Of a stretch of DNA of 6,402 nucleotides, positions 1 through 5,344 are shown one piece after another. Numbering within the stretch: the first letter of the stretch is position 1; each line of letters starts with the position of its first letter. The notes beneath the pieces are model-generated. The model ran no database searches. It saw only the letters and a program-made list of their open reading frames with translations, and was not told the DNA's origin. The translations under genes and the position numbers were made by a program. Source of the DNA: a bacterium. GTDB lineage: Bacteria; JAMCPX01. The stretch covers positions 1 through 6,402 of the forward strand of contig JAJYLM010000130.1 in assembly GCA_021787655.1 (NCBI GenBank), in the 5' to 3' direction.

Positions 1-834
1 ATCAATCCGGAACAGTTCAGGCAAAAACTGTCTGATATAGTGATAGACATAAATGATTATGTGAAATCTGTATTTAACCATAAAGGTTTCGATATTGATA
101 AAATTTATGATGAATACAGCGTATATGGTGAAAAAATAAAGAAATTTGTTATTGAGGGACCGTTGTTCCTCAACAATGAGATCAACAAGAACAAACGGAT
201 CCTGTTCGAAGGCGCTCAGGGGACCATGCTTGATGTAGATCATGGAACATATCCGTTTGTTACAAGCTCAAATACAACGGCAGGCGGAATCTGTACAGGT
301 TCCGGCGTAGCACCGACAAAGATCACCGAGATCATAGGTGTTTCAAAGGCATACACAACAAGAGTAGGCGAAGGTCCTTTTCCTACCGAATTGTTTGACG
401 AAACCGGAAACAAGATACGCAGTGTTGGAGCAGAATTTGGTTCGGTAACGGGCAGACCGAGGAGATGCGGATGGCTTGATCTCGTTGCTTTGAAATACTC
501 GGTCATGATCAATGGGTTAACAGGTATTGCAATTACCAAGGCGGATGTATTGGATGGTATTGGTAAGATTAAGCTTGCAACATCCTATACCCTTGACGGC
601 AAAAAGATTGATTATGTTCCATCGAACCTGCCCGAATTTGAACGATGCAAGCCGAATTTTGAAGAGATCGAAGGCTGGAAATCACTCAATGGAGCAAAAG
701 ACACTCAATCGCTTCCCAGCGAAATGAAAGAGTACATTAAATTCATAGAATCGTATACCGGTGTGAAGGTTTATATTCTGTCCATCGGTGCGGACCGAAC
801 GCAGACGATCGTCTTTAAAGATCCTTTTCAATAG
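1..834 (+). CDS. purA: Adenylosuccinate synthase, 5'-truncated by the window edge
   Basis: This enzyme joins IMP and aspartate using GTP to make adenylosuccinate, the first committed step from IMP to AMP, in the cytoplasm. The frame is open from base 1 and gives 277 residues before the TAG at 832-834. The family is usually about 430 residues, so roughly the first 150 lie outside the window, including the P-loop-like GTP site and the catalytic Asp and His. Visible hallmarks are FEGAQGTMLD (bases 205-234), the following HGTYPFVTSS and GVAPTKI segments, GVSKAYTTRVGEGPFPTE, the substrate loop VTGRPRRCGWLD (445-480), TKADVLDG (535-558, guanine-binding TKxD) and a C-terminal GADR. An in-frame GTG at 40 is internal and not the start, because the homology-bearing frame continues upstream. 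Base composition is AT-rich in the first 200 bases compared with downstream genes. The gene ends at a terminator, so it belongs to a transcription unit separate from what follows. Confidence 0.97.
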   Translation: MNPEQFRQKLSDIVIDINDYVKSVFNHKGFDIDKIYDEYSVYGEKIKKFVIEGPLFLNNEINKNKRILFEGAQGTMLDVDHGTYPFVTSSNTTAGGICTGSGVAPTKITEIIGVSKAYTTRVGEGPFPTELFDETGNKIRSVGAEFGSVTGRPRRCGWLDLVALKYSVMINGLTGIAITKADVLDGIGKIKLATSYTLDGKKIDYVPSNLPEFERCKPNFEEIEGWKSLNGAKDTQSLPSEMKEYIKFIESYTGVKVYILSIGADRTQTIVFKDPFQ

Positions 835-847
835 ACCACTCTCAGAG

Positions 848-882
848 AAAGGGTGCGGTTTTTCGACTGCACTCTTTTTTTT
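848..882 (+). terminator. Intrinsic terminator after purA
   Basis: A 9-bp stem (851-859 with 866-874, two G:U pairs) has a 6-nt loop, TTTTCG, and runs directly into eight T residues at 875-882. The AAA at 848-850 can pair with the first T residues. It starts 13 nt after the purA stop, so it should end the purA transcript and insulate it from the downstream cluster. Confidence 0.88.
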
Positions 883-896
883 CAATGAAGATTTCC

Positions 897-928
897 TGGC
901 AGAGGCATTGTGTGCGATGCCCCTGCCA
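897..928. repeat. Imperfect inverted repeat, 12-bp arms, between purA and the barrel gene
   Basis: The arms 897-908 and 917-928 pair over 12 positions with a single A:C mismatch, around the 8-nt loop TGTGTGCG. No T-run follows on either strand, so it is not an ordinary intrinsic terminator. It could be a regulatory RNA hairpin, a protein-binding dyad or a decayed repeat element. The role is unknown. Confidence 0.55.
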
Positions 929-944
929 AATGGACCACGATGCA

Positions 945-974
945 TTGATCCAGGCTTTTTCATAAATGTATCAT
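945..974 (+). promoter_or_regulatory. Possible sigma-70-type promoter upstream of the barrel gene
   Basis: TTGATC (945-950, four of six matches to the -35 consensus) lies 18 nt before TATCAT (969-974, five of six matches to the -10 consensus). Transcription would begin near 981 and leave a leader of about 130 nt before the ATG at 1113. The region is AT-rich, so chance matches are likely. It is an alternative or addition to the sigma-54 site closer to the gene. Confidence 0.28.
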
Positions 975-1069
975 CGTAACAATTTTGTCCTGTTTTAGGT
1001 TATTCATCAATTCATAAGCAATTGCCGGCAAACCCTCTGTTCATAAGGTTCTCCTGGTTATTCTATGAA
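959..1069 (+). repeat. Short direct repeats upstream of the sigma-54 site
   Basis: TTCATAA occurs at 959-965, 1011-1017 and 1040-1046. The last two extend to TTCATAAG, and an inverted TATGAA lies at 1064-1069. A second word, GGTTATTC, occurs exactly at 998-1005 and 1056-1063. Together they occupy the stretch just upstream of the promoter, where activator sites for a sigma-54 enhancer-binding protein or a repressor would sit. The words are short and the region is AT-rich, so some copies may be chance. Confidence 0.35.
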
Positions 1070-1070
1070 T

Positions 1071-1087
1071 CTGGCACGTTCCCTGCC
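1071..1087 (+). promoter_or_regulatory. Sigma-54 (RpoN) promoter for the barrel-permease cluster
   Basis: The sequence CTGGCACG-TTCC-CTGCC matches the RpoN consensus YTGGCACG-N4-TTGCW at all eight upstream positions and three of the five downstream. The invariant GG (1073-1074) and GC (1085-1086) are separated by exactly 10 nt. The predicted start is near base 1098, giving a leader of about 15 nt that still contains the AGGAGG ribosome site. Such a promoter needs an enhancer-binding ATPase; none is encoded in the window. Confidence 0.72.
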
Positions 1088-1100
1088 TTAGGTATGCTTG

Positions 1101-1106
1101 AGGAGG
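1101..1106 (+). promoter_or_regulatory. Ribosome binding site fixing the ATG at 1113
   Basis: A perfect AGGAGG lies 6 nt before the ATG at 1113. It rules out the in-frame TTG at 1098, which lies upstream of it and coincides with the predicted transcription start. Confidence 0.85.
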
Positions 1107-1112
1107 CAGGAT

Positions 1113-1886
1113 ATGAAAACGATAACAGTCAGACAATTGAAACAGGGCGCAGTTGTTCTTGGTGCTGCAATCATCATGGCGGCAGGTTTTGGAAGCCGTG
1201 CACATGCATGGGAGACGACCGAGTACTGGACTTCATGCGTAGAGGACATCCATCCGTATGGTGTTCCGGAACTGATGATCGGAAATTATTTCAGCGTCGA
1301 TAAGAGCGCACTGAACGGAAGTACGACGTTTCCTACGGATCTCGGACTTGAAATAGGTGTGCTGCCGTTCCAGAAGGTTCAGATGGAGGTTGGTATCGAT
1401 GCGATGTATCCGTCTGCTGATCCCTATATGTTCAATGCAAAGATCGGAACCCCGGAAGATACCATCGTCAAAGGCTTCCCGGGTATTGCCGTCGGTGTGT
1501 TCGATGTTGGTACAAATCCGTCAACGACAGCATACGATATAGGAGACATTATCATCGGTAAAACCATTCCTTATATCGGCAGGCTGCATGCAGGATACTA
1601 TTACGGTAACCATGCTGTGCTTCTGAACAGCAGCGGCCAGCCCGCCAACCAGGGATGGATGGTTGGGTTCGACAGAACAGTGTGGGCTCCGGGCGCATGG
1701 TGGCTCGATTCGATGGTCCTTGCTGCTGACTACGCATCGGGCAAGAACTACGTCGGCGGAGGAGGATTCGGCATGTATTTGAACTGGACAAAAAACATAA
1801 GCCTGCTGACAGGCCCTGTCTGGTTCAATGATACCGGCATCAATGGAACGTGGAAGTGGACCACGCAGGTTTACGTAAACTTTTAA
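1113..1886 (+). CDS. Secreted, putative outer-membrane beta-barrel protein of unknown family
   Basis: This is a 257-residue protein whose family I do not recognise. The first 32 residues form a Sec signal peptide: a basic start (MKTITVRQLK), a hydrophobic core (AVVLGAAIIMAAGF) and an AHA cleavage motif before WETTEYW. The mature part is rich in Gly, Tyr and Trp. It consists of short alternating strand-like stretches separated by polar turns, such as LGLEIGVLPF, GIAVGVFDVG, RLHAGYYYGN, GWMVGFDRTV, MVLAADYASG and GFGMYLNWT. It ends in TTQVYVNF, with the terminal Phe and alternating hydrophobics typical of BAM-inserted barrels. The size suits a small barrel of roughly 10-12 strands. The permease gene follows 11 nt later, so the two are almost surely co-transcribed. 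By inference it could be the outer-membrane channel for the permease's substrate. It could also be a non-channel barrel with a structural or sensing role. The start is set by the AGGAGG at 1101-1106. Confidence 0.82.
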   Translation: MKTITVRQLKQGAVVLGAAIIMAAGFGSRAHAWETTEYWTSCVEDIHPYGVPELMIGNYFSVDKSALNGSTTFPTDLGLEIGVLPFQKVQMEVGIDAMYPSADPYMFNAKIGTPEDTIVKGFPGIAVGVFDVGTNPSTTAYDIGDIIIGKTIPYIGRLHAGYYYGNHAVLLNSSGQPANQGWMVGFDRTVWAPGAWWLDSMVLAADYASGKNYVGGGGFGMYLNWTKNISLLTGPVWFNDTGINGTWKWTTQVYVNF

Positions 1887-1892
1887 AGGAGG
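1887..1892 (+). promoter_or_regulatory. Ribosome binding site fixing the permease start
   Basis: AGGAGG begins directly after the TAA of the barrel gene and lies 5 nt before the ATG at 1898. It decides that ATG over in-frame starts upstream, which would lie inside the barrel gene. Confidence 0.85.
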
Positions 1893-1897
1893 ATGTC

Positions 1898-3457
1898 ATG
1901 GGTGAACAAAAAACAGGCACACAGATCAAATCGACGCTCGGATTAACGGGTGTTACGGTCAATGCGATGGCGTTGATAGCACCGGGTGCGTTTCTCTGGA
2001 TTACGTACCAGATGCAGGCTGCAGCAACGGCACCGAACGGTGCATCGGTTGCAACGGACATATGGTCCGGCATCGTCTTTGCGCTGCTCCTTGCGTTCCT
2101 GACAGCGCTGTCCTATGCAGAGCTCGCAAAGATATATCCTGAGGCCGGGTTCGGGAGCTCCTATTATTTTGCCGAAAAGGCCTTTCTGGACCAGGAAAAC
2201 AAGACCCATCACAAATGGGCGCGTCTGGCCAAACTCATTACCGGATGGGCTGCGCACCTTTTTTACTGGGTCTATCCCGGAGTGATGGTCGCCATGATGG
2301 CAGTTCTGATCGGCTACATGTATTCTGCGTTTACCGGACGCACCCTATCGAACATGGAGCTGACTGCGGTTGCCGTGGCCTTTGCGGGGATGGTCGGATA
2401 CATTGCGTACCGCGGCGTAACCGGATCGACGATAACTGCATTTGTCATCAACGTTGTCCAGCTTATCTCCCTGGTCGGCTTCAGCATCGCAGCGATCATC
2501 TACAGGCTGCACAACCCTTCCCATGCGGCAACGTGGGCGTTCAGCAGTGCATGGGACGTCGTCAAGATACATTCGCTGCAAGGCATGCTGATACAGTCGA
2601 CGATCGCGATCCTCATCCTTGTCGGGTTCGAAAGTTCGACTGCATTCGCAGCAGAGGCCAAGAACCCGAAACGGGACATTCCACGTGCGGTGATCATTTC
2701 GCTGGTTATCCAGGGGCTGTTTGCATACCTGTTTGAATATTTTGCTGCAAACTATATGGTCAGCGAAAAACTTATCAATACTATGGTCAGCAACGGTGTC
2801 AGCACAACGCTGACCGGACTGGCTGCAGCTGGTGCGTCGAGTGCACCGATGGGAGACATGTCCGTCCTGCTGGGAAACAGCCTGCTGGGAGGCATCGGCT
2901 TCGGCCTCATGGTGACCATCGGCATTACCGTCGCGCTTGCGATTCTTGGTACAACGCTGAGTGCGATCAACACGGCAGTCAGGGTCAGCTACGCAATGGC
3001 GCAGGACAACGAAATGCCGGCATTGCTCAACAGCCTCCATGGACGGTTTGCAACACCGCACCGGGCGGTCTGGATGCTGGTCATCGTGTCTATATTGATC
3101 GCTGCCGTCGGCGTGCGTTCTGTCGACGGACTGACCGGCATAACCCTTGCTTCGAACTTCGGGACGTTTGTGCTGTACGGACTGACCTGCATCTGGACGA
3201 TAATCGCATTTTCCGGCCGTCAAGATCACAGCATTATCAAGCATACAATTATACCGGCACTCGGGCTCATTGCAAACCTTGCAATGTTGGGGGCAATACT
3301 GTACCTTTACATCATCGGCAACGCTGATGCAAAGACAGAGGCGTATATCTGTTTTGCGATAGCAGGTCTGTGGGCAGTCGCGAGCGTCCTTTATGTCGTC
3401 TTGAACAACAGGAGATCGGGACGTACGCTGATAGGAGTCGGATACAAAGAGCCGTGA
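1898..3457 (+). CDS. APC-superfamily amino acid/polyamine permease (12 TM)
   Basis: This is a 519-residue inner-membrane secondary transporter, probably importing an amino acid or related amine by cation symport; its substrate cannot be read from sequence. It starts at residue 1 with a short polar N-terminus. TM1 (about 14-37) includes the helix-break region NAMALIAPGAF. TM2 (about 55-77) is followed by the family signature YAELAKIYPEAGFGSSYYF (about 73-91). Further segments give 12 hydrophobic spans in all. The TM6 region GFESSTAFAAEAKNPKRDIPRA is the classic APC 'E-x-KNP-x-R-x-IP' loop. The region around NTAVRVSYAMAQDNEMP after TM8 is also typical. These features fit the AA_permease_2 type. 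No regulatory C-terminal domain is present: the tail after TM12 is only about 20 basic residues (NNRRSGRTLIGVGYKEP). It lies 11 nt after the barrel gene, and its stop overlaps the phosphatase start by 4 nt. This places transport and phosphatase in one operon. Confidence 0.93.
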   Translation: MGEQKTGTQIKSTLGLTGVTVNAMALIAPGAFLWITYQMQAAATAPNGASVATDIWSGIVFALLLAFLTALSYAELAKIYPEAGFGSSYYFAEKAFLDQENKTHHKWARLAKLITGWAAHLFYWVYPGVMVAMMAVLIGYMYSAFTGRTLSNMELTAVAVAFAGMVGYIAYRGVTGSTITAFVINVVQLISLVGFSIAAIIYRLHNPSHAATWAFSSAWDVVKIHSLQGMLIQSTIAILILVGFESSTAFAAEAKNPKRDIPRAVIISLVIQGLFAYLFEYFAANYMVSEKLINTMVSNGVSTTLTGLAAAGASSAPMGDMSVLLGNSLLGGIGFGLMVTIGITVALAILGTTLSAINTAVRVSYAMAQDNEMPALLNSLHGRFATPHRAVWMLVIVSILIAAVGVRSVDGLTGITLASNFGTFVLYGLTCIWTIIAFSGRQDHSIIKHTIIPALGLIANLAMLGAILYLYIIGNADAKTEAYICFAIAGLWAVASVLYVVLNNRRSGRTLIGVGYKEP

Positions 3458-4239
3458 ATCCTTTAAAACCAGAGATCGAGTTTTTTCAGATTACTGATAA
3501 AGGGCCTGTGCGCGAGAACAACGAAGACGCACTCGGCCTTTATCAGTATGATGACGGCGTTTGCATGATCGTCGCAGACGGACTCGGCGCGCACAACGCA
3601 GGAGAGGTCGCCAGTGCGCTCGCACTGGAAATTATTGAGCGTGAGATGTCCGCACAGACAGGAACGGGGCTGAGCATGAAAAACCTGAGAAATGCGGTTC
3701 GCCAGGCAAATCTCGAGGTGTACCAGAAAGCCATCACTGTGCCTGAGCTTGCACGCATGGGAGCGGCAGTAACGGCAAGTGTCCTGACCGGGGGCAGTCT
3801 GCTGACAGCGCACATCGGCGATTGCAGGCTGTATTTACTCAGGAACGGTGCCTTCACGCAGCTGACCAAGGACCATACCTGGGTGGGAGAGCGGGTTGAG
3901 TACGGCATCCTTACTCCAGAAGAAGCGCGGACCCATCCGAACCGGCATATGCTGACGCGCTACCTCGGCTATGAACTGCTTGCATCCATCGACTTTCTCA
4001 AGATAGACCTTCAGGCCGGTGACACGCTGCTCCAGTGCAGCGATGGTGCGTACGAGGTACTGAGCGATGATGAGCTTGCCGGCATGGTACGGGCTGACAA
4101 ACCCGAAGCTGCCTGTTCCGCTATCATCGACAGGTCGCGCGAAAGCGGGGCAGAGGATAATATCAGCGTTCAAATCCTTTCAATTGCCAACCCCGGGGTT
4201 CATAGGGAGCAGCAATCGTGGTGGAGGTTCTGGCGGTGA
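3454..4239 (+). CDS. PP2C-family Ser/Thr protein phosphatase
   Basis: This is a 261-residue cytoplasmic Mn/Mg-dependent phosphatase, the usual length for bacterial Stp/PstP catalytic domains. It should remove phosphate from Ser/Thr of proteins, most simply those targeted by the kinase encoded next door. All core motifs are visible in order: TDKGPVRENNEDAL (Asp25), VADGLGAH (Asp42-Gly43), GDCRLYLLRNGAFTQLTKDHTWV, HPNRHMLTRYLG, LLQCSDGAYEVL (Asp197) and GAEDNIS (Asp235-Asn236). The metal-binding acids are intact, so it should be active. Small departures from consensus are GLGAH for GMGGH and GDCR for GDSR. The chosen GTG start overlaps the permease TGA (GTGA). It has no strong Shine-Dalgarno, only a purine run AAAGAG ending 2 nt upstream, which suggests translational coupling. 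The same frame stays open upstream inside the permease gene, but that part lacks family character. There is no membrane span. Confidence 0.93.
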   Translation: MNPLKPEIEFFQITDKGPVRENNEDALGLYQYDDGVCMIVADGLGAHNAGEVASALALEIIEREMSAQTGTGLSMKNLRNAVRQANLEVYQKAITVPELARMGAAVTASVLTGGSLLTAHIGDCRLYLLRNGAFTQLTKDHTWVGERVEYGILTPEEARTHPNRHMLTRYLGYELLASIDFLKIDLQAGDTLLQCSDGAYEVLSDDELAGMVRADKPEAACSAIIDRSRESGAEDNISVQILSIANPGVHREQQSWWRFWR

Positions 4240-4249
4240 TGTGTCACCG
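4234..4249 (+). other. Small hairpin over the phosphatase stop codon
   Basis: CGGTGA (4234-4239) pairs perfectly with TCACCG (4244-4249) around a TGTG loop. It covers the TGA stop of the phosphatase gene. There is no T-run after it, so it is not a terminator. It could slow ribosomes, protect the 3' end of an upstream transcript, or be incidental. Confidence 0.35.
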
Positions 4250-4260
4250 GTGTTTACCGT

Positions 4261-4289
4261 TTGACAAGCAGGATGCTTTCGGTTAGAAA
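4261..4289 (+). promoter_or_regulatory. Possible sigma-70-type promoter for the kinase gene
   Basis: A perfect -35 hexamer, TTGACA (4261-4266), is followed after 17 nt by TAGAAA (4284-4289, four of six -10 matches). Transcription would start near 4296, only about 6 nt before the ATG at 4302, so the message would be nearly leaderless. If real, the kinase can be expressed apart from the transport genes. Confidence 0.4.
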
Positions 4290-4301
4290 AAGGCGTCATA
4301 T

Positions 4302-5234
4302 ATGGGCGAACTCGTTCCCGGACAAATGCTTGATCAATACGAACTCCTCGATACGTTGGCGACGAGCGGCATGGCGTCCATATTCCGTGCCCGTGACACC
4401 GGGGACGGAAAGATTGTCGCTGTGAAGGTACCGCATCTTCAGTATGCAAGCGATATCGTATTCCACCAGCGATTTCTCAGGGAGGAACACATCGGCCTGA
4501 GCCTCGACCATCCCGGTATTATCAAGGTTTTTCAAACGAAGGAAAAAAGCAGGCTTTATCTGGTCATGGAGTATGTCGAGGGTGAGCTCCTGAGCTCGCT
4601 GCTGCAGCGGGAACACCGTCTGTCTGTTCCTGCGGCAATCGATATCGCCGATCAGCTGTGCGATGTACTTATCTATCTCCACGACCGGAATATCGTGCAC
4701 CGGGACCTCAAGCCGGACAACATCATGATTCTGCGCAACGGCAGATTGAAACTGATGGATTTCGGCATCGCGCTCGATGCCGCCCTGCGCAAGATCACTT
4801 GGACCGGGCTGTCCCAGCCTGTGGGCACGCCCGACTATATGTCCCCTGAGCAGATCAAGGGGAGCCGCGGCAGTGCGCGGACGGATATTTACAGCCTCGG
4901 TATTATCCTGTATGAGATGCTGACCGGGAGAGTTCCGTTTCAGGGAGAAAATGTTTATGCAGCCATGCAGTCGAAGATGCTCGACAACCCGGTCCCTCCC
5001 GCCAGCCTGCGTCCTGACCTGTCTCCCCAGCTTCAGGAAATCATCCTTCACGCTCTTGAGAGAAATCCCAATGATCGCTTCAAAGATGCACGGGAATTGA
5101 AGGAGGCACTCGAACATCAGGACAAGGTGATACTCACTGACCGTACATCCGCTCCACAGAAAAGATCGCGGCTCGCACTGCTGCTCTGGAAGCTCCGTGC
5201 CCTTGCAATGGGGCTGCCGTCTGCCAAGAAATAA
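4302..5234 (+). CDS. Hanks-type Ser/Thr protein kinase, soluble
   Basis: This 310-residue eukaryotic-like kinase transfers phosphate from ATP to protein Ser/Thr. The kinase domain spans about residues 13-270. Visible elements are the VAVKV lysine (Lys42), the alpha-C glutamate in FLREEH (Glu61), the hinge LVMEYVEGELL, the catalytic loop HRDLKPDN (133-140, Asp135), MDFGIA (Asp153), the activation-segment end GTPDYMSPEQIKG (175-187) and DIYSLGIILYEMLTGRVPF. The catalytic residues are intact. The glycine-rich loop is unusual: LATSGMASIF has Ala and Ser where the first two consensus glycines should be. Unlike PknB/PrkC types there is no clear transmembrane helix and no external PASTA or other sensor domain. 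Only a basic, partly hydrophobic tail of about 35 residues follows (RLALLLWKLRALAMGL), which might lie on the membrane as an amphipathic helix. The ATG at 4302 has a weak AAGG about 8 nt upstream. The gene lies 62 nt after the PP2C gene, its probable antagonist. It may share the upstream transcript or use the promoter proposed at 4261. Confidence 0.93.
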   Translation: MGELVPGQMLDQYELLDTLATSGMASIFRARDTGDGKIVAVKVPHLQYASDIVFHQRFLREEHIGLSLDHPGIIKVFQTKEKSRLYLVMEYVEGELLSSLLQREHRLSVPAAIDIADQLCDVLIYLHDRNIVHRDLKPDNIMILRNGRLKLMDFGIALDAALRKITWTGLSQPVGTPDYMSPEQIKGSRGSARTDIYSLGIILYEMLTGRVPFQGENVYAAMQSKMLDNPVPPASLRPDLSPQLQEIILHALERNPNDRFKDARELKEALEHQDKVILTDRTSAPQKRSRLALLLWKLRALAMGLPSAKK

Positions 5235-5297
5235 CACTGGAGGCGGTTTTCGGAGACCGGGAACGTTTGCACCCGGGTACACAACTGTTTGTTTTAA

Positions 5298-5326
5298 TTG
5301 TATTCGTTCTGCAACGGGGCTATACT
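5298..5326 (+). promoter_or_regulatory. Sigma-70-type promoter for galT
   Basis: TATACT (5321-5326, five of six -10 matches) lies 17 nt after TTGTAT (5298-5303, three of six -35 matches, with the key TTG present). The start would be near 5333, so the leader is about 12 nt and begins at the AGGA ribosome site (5333-5336). Confidence 0.45.
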
Positions 5327-5344
5327 ACAATCAGGAATAACATT

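Noticed and set aside
931..960. Hairpin 931-937/946-952 followed by five T residues as a second terminator
   Set aside because: The 7-bp stem contains a C:A mismatch and the T-run is short and offset, so it is too weak to call.
788..979. Plus-strand frame of 63 codons crossing the purA end
   Set aside because: It runs through the purA terminator and the inverted repeat, and has no ribosome site or protein-like character.
1098..1112. TTG at 1098 as the barrel gene start
   Set aside because: The AGGAGG lies after it and is spaced correctly for the ATG at 1113. The shorter start also gives a cleaner signal peptide.
1022..1303. Plus-strand frame of 93 codons overlapping the barrel gene start
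   Set aside because: It overlaps the promoter and the signal-peptide gene in another frame, has no Shine-Dalgarno and gives a Cys/Trp-rich nonsense translation.
2345..3244. Long minus-strand open frame (299 codons) opposite the permease
   Set aside because: It lies wholly antisense to a clear APC permease. Its translation is low-complexity, rich in Arg, Asp, Cys and His, with no family motif. It is a codon-bias shadow.
5257..5276. CCGGG/CCCGG hairpin after the kinase as a terminator
   Set aside because: Only 5 bp with a 10-nt loop and no proper T-run follows. The kinase transcript may read into galT.
4296..5282. Minus-strand open frame (328 codons) covering the kinase gene
   Set aside because: It is antisense to a kinase with all catalytic motifs, has no recognisable domain and no ribosome site, so it is a shadow.
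5267..5344. TTG at 5267 as the galT start
   Set aside because: The 26 extra residues are hydrophobic and unlike GalT, no ribosome site precedes the TTG, and a promoter-like sequence lies within the extension.
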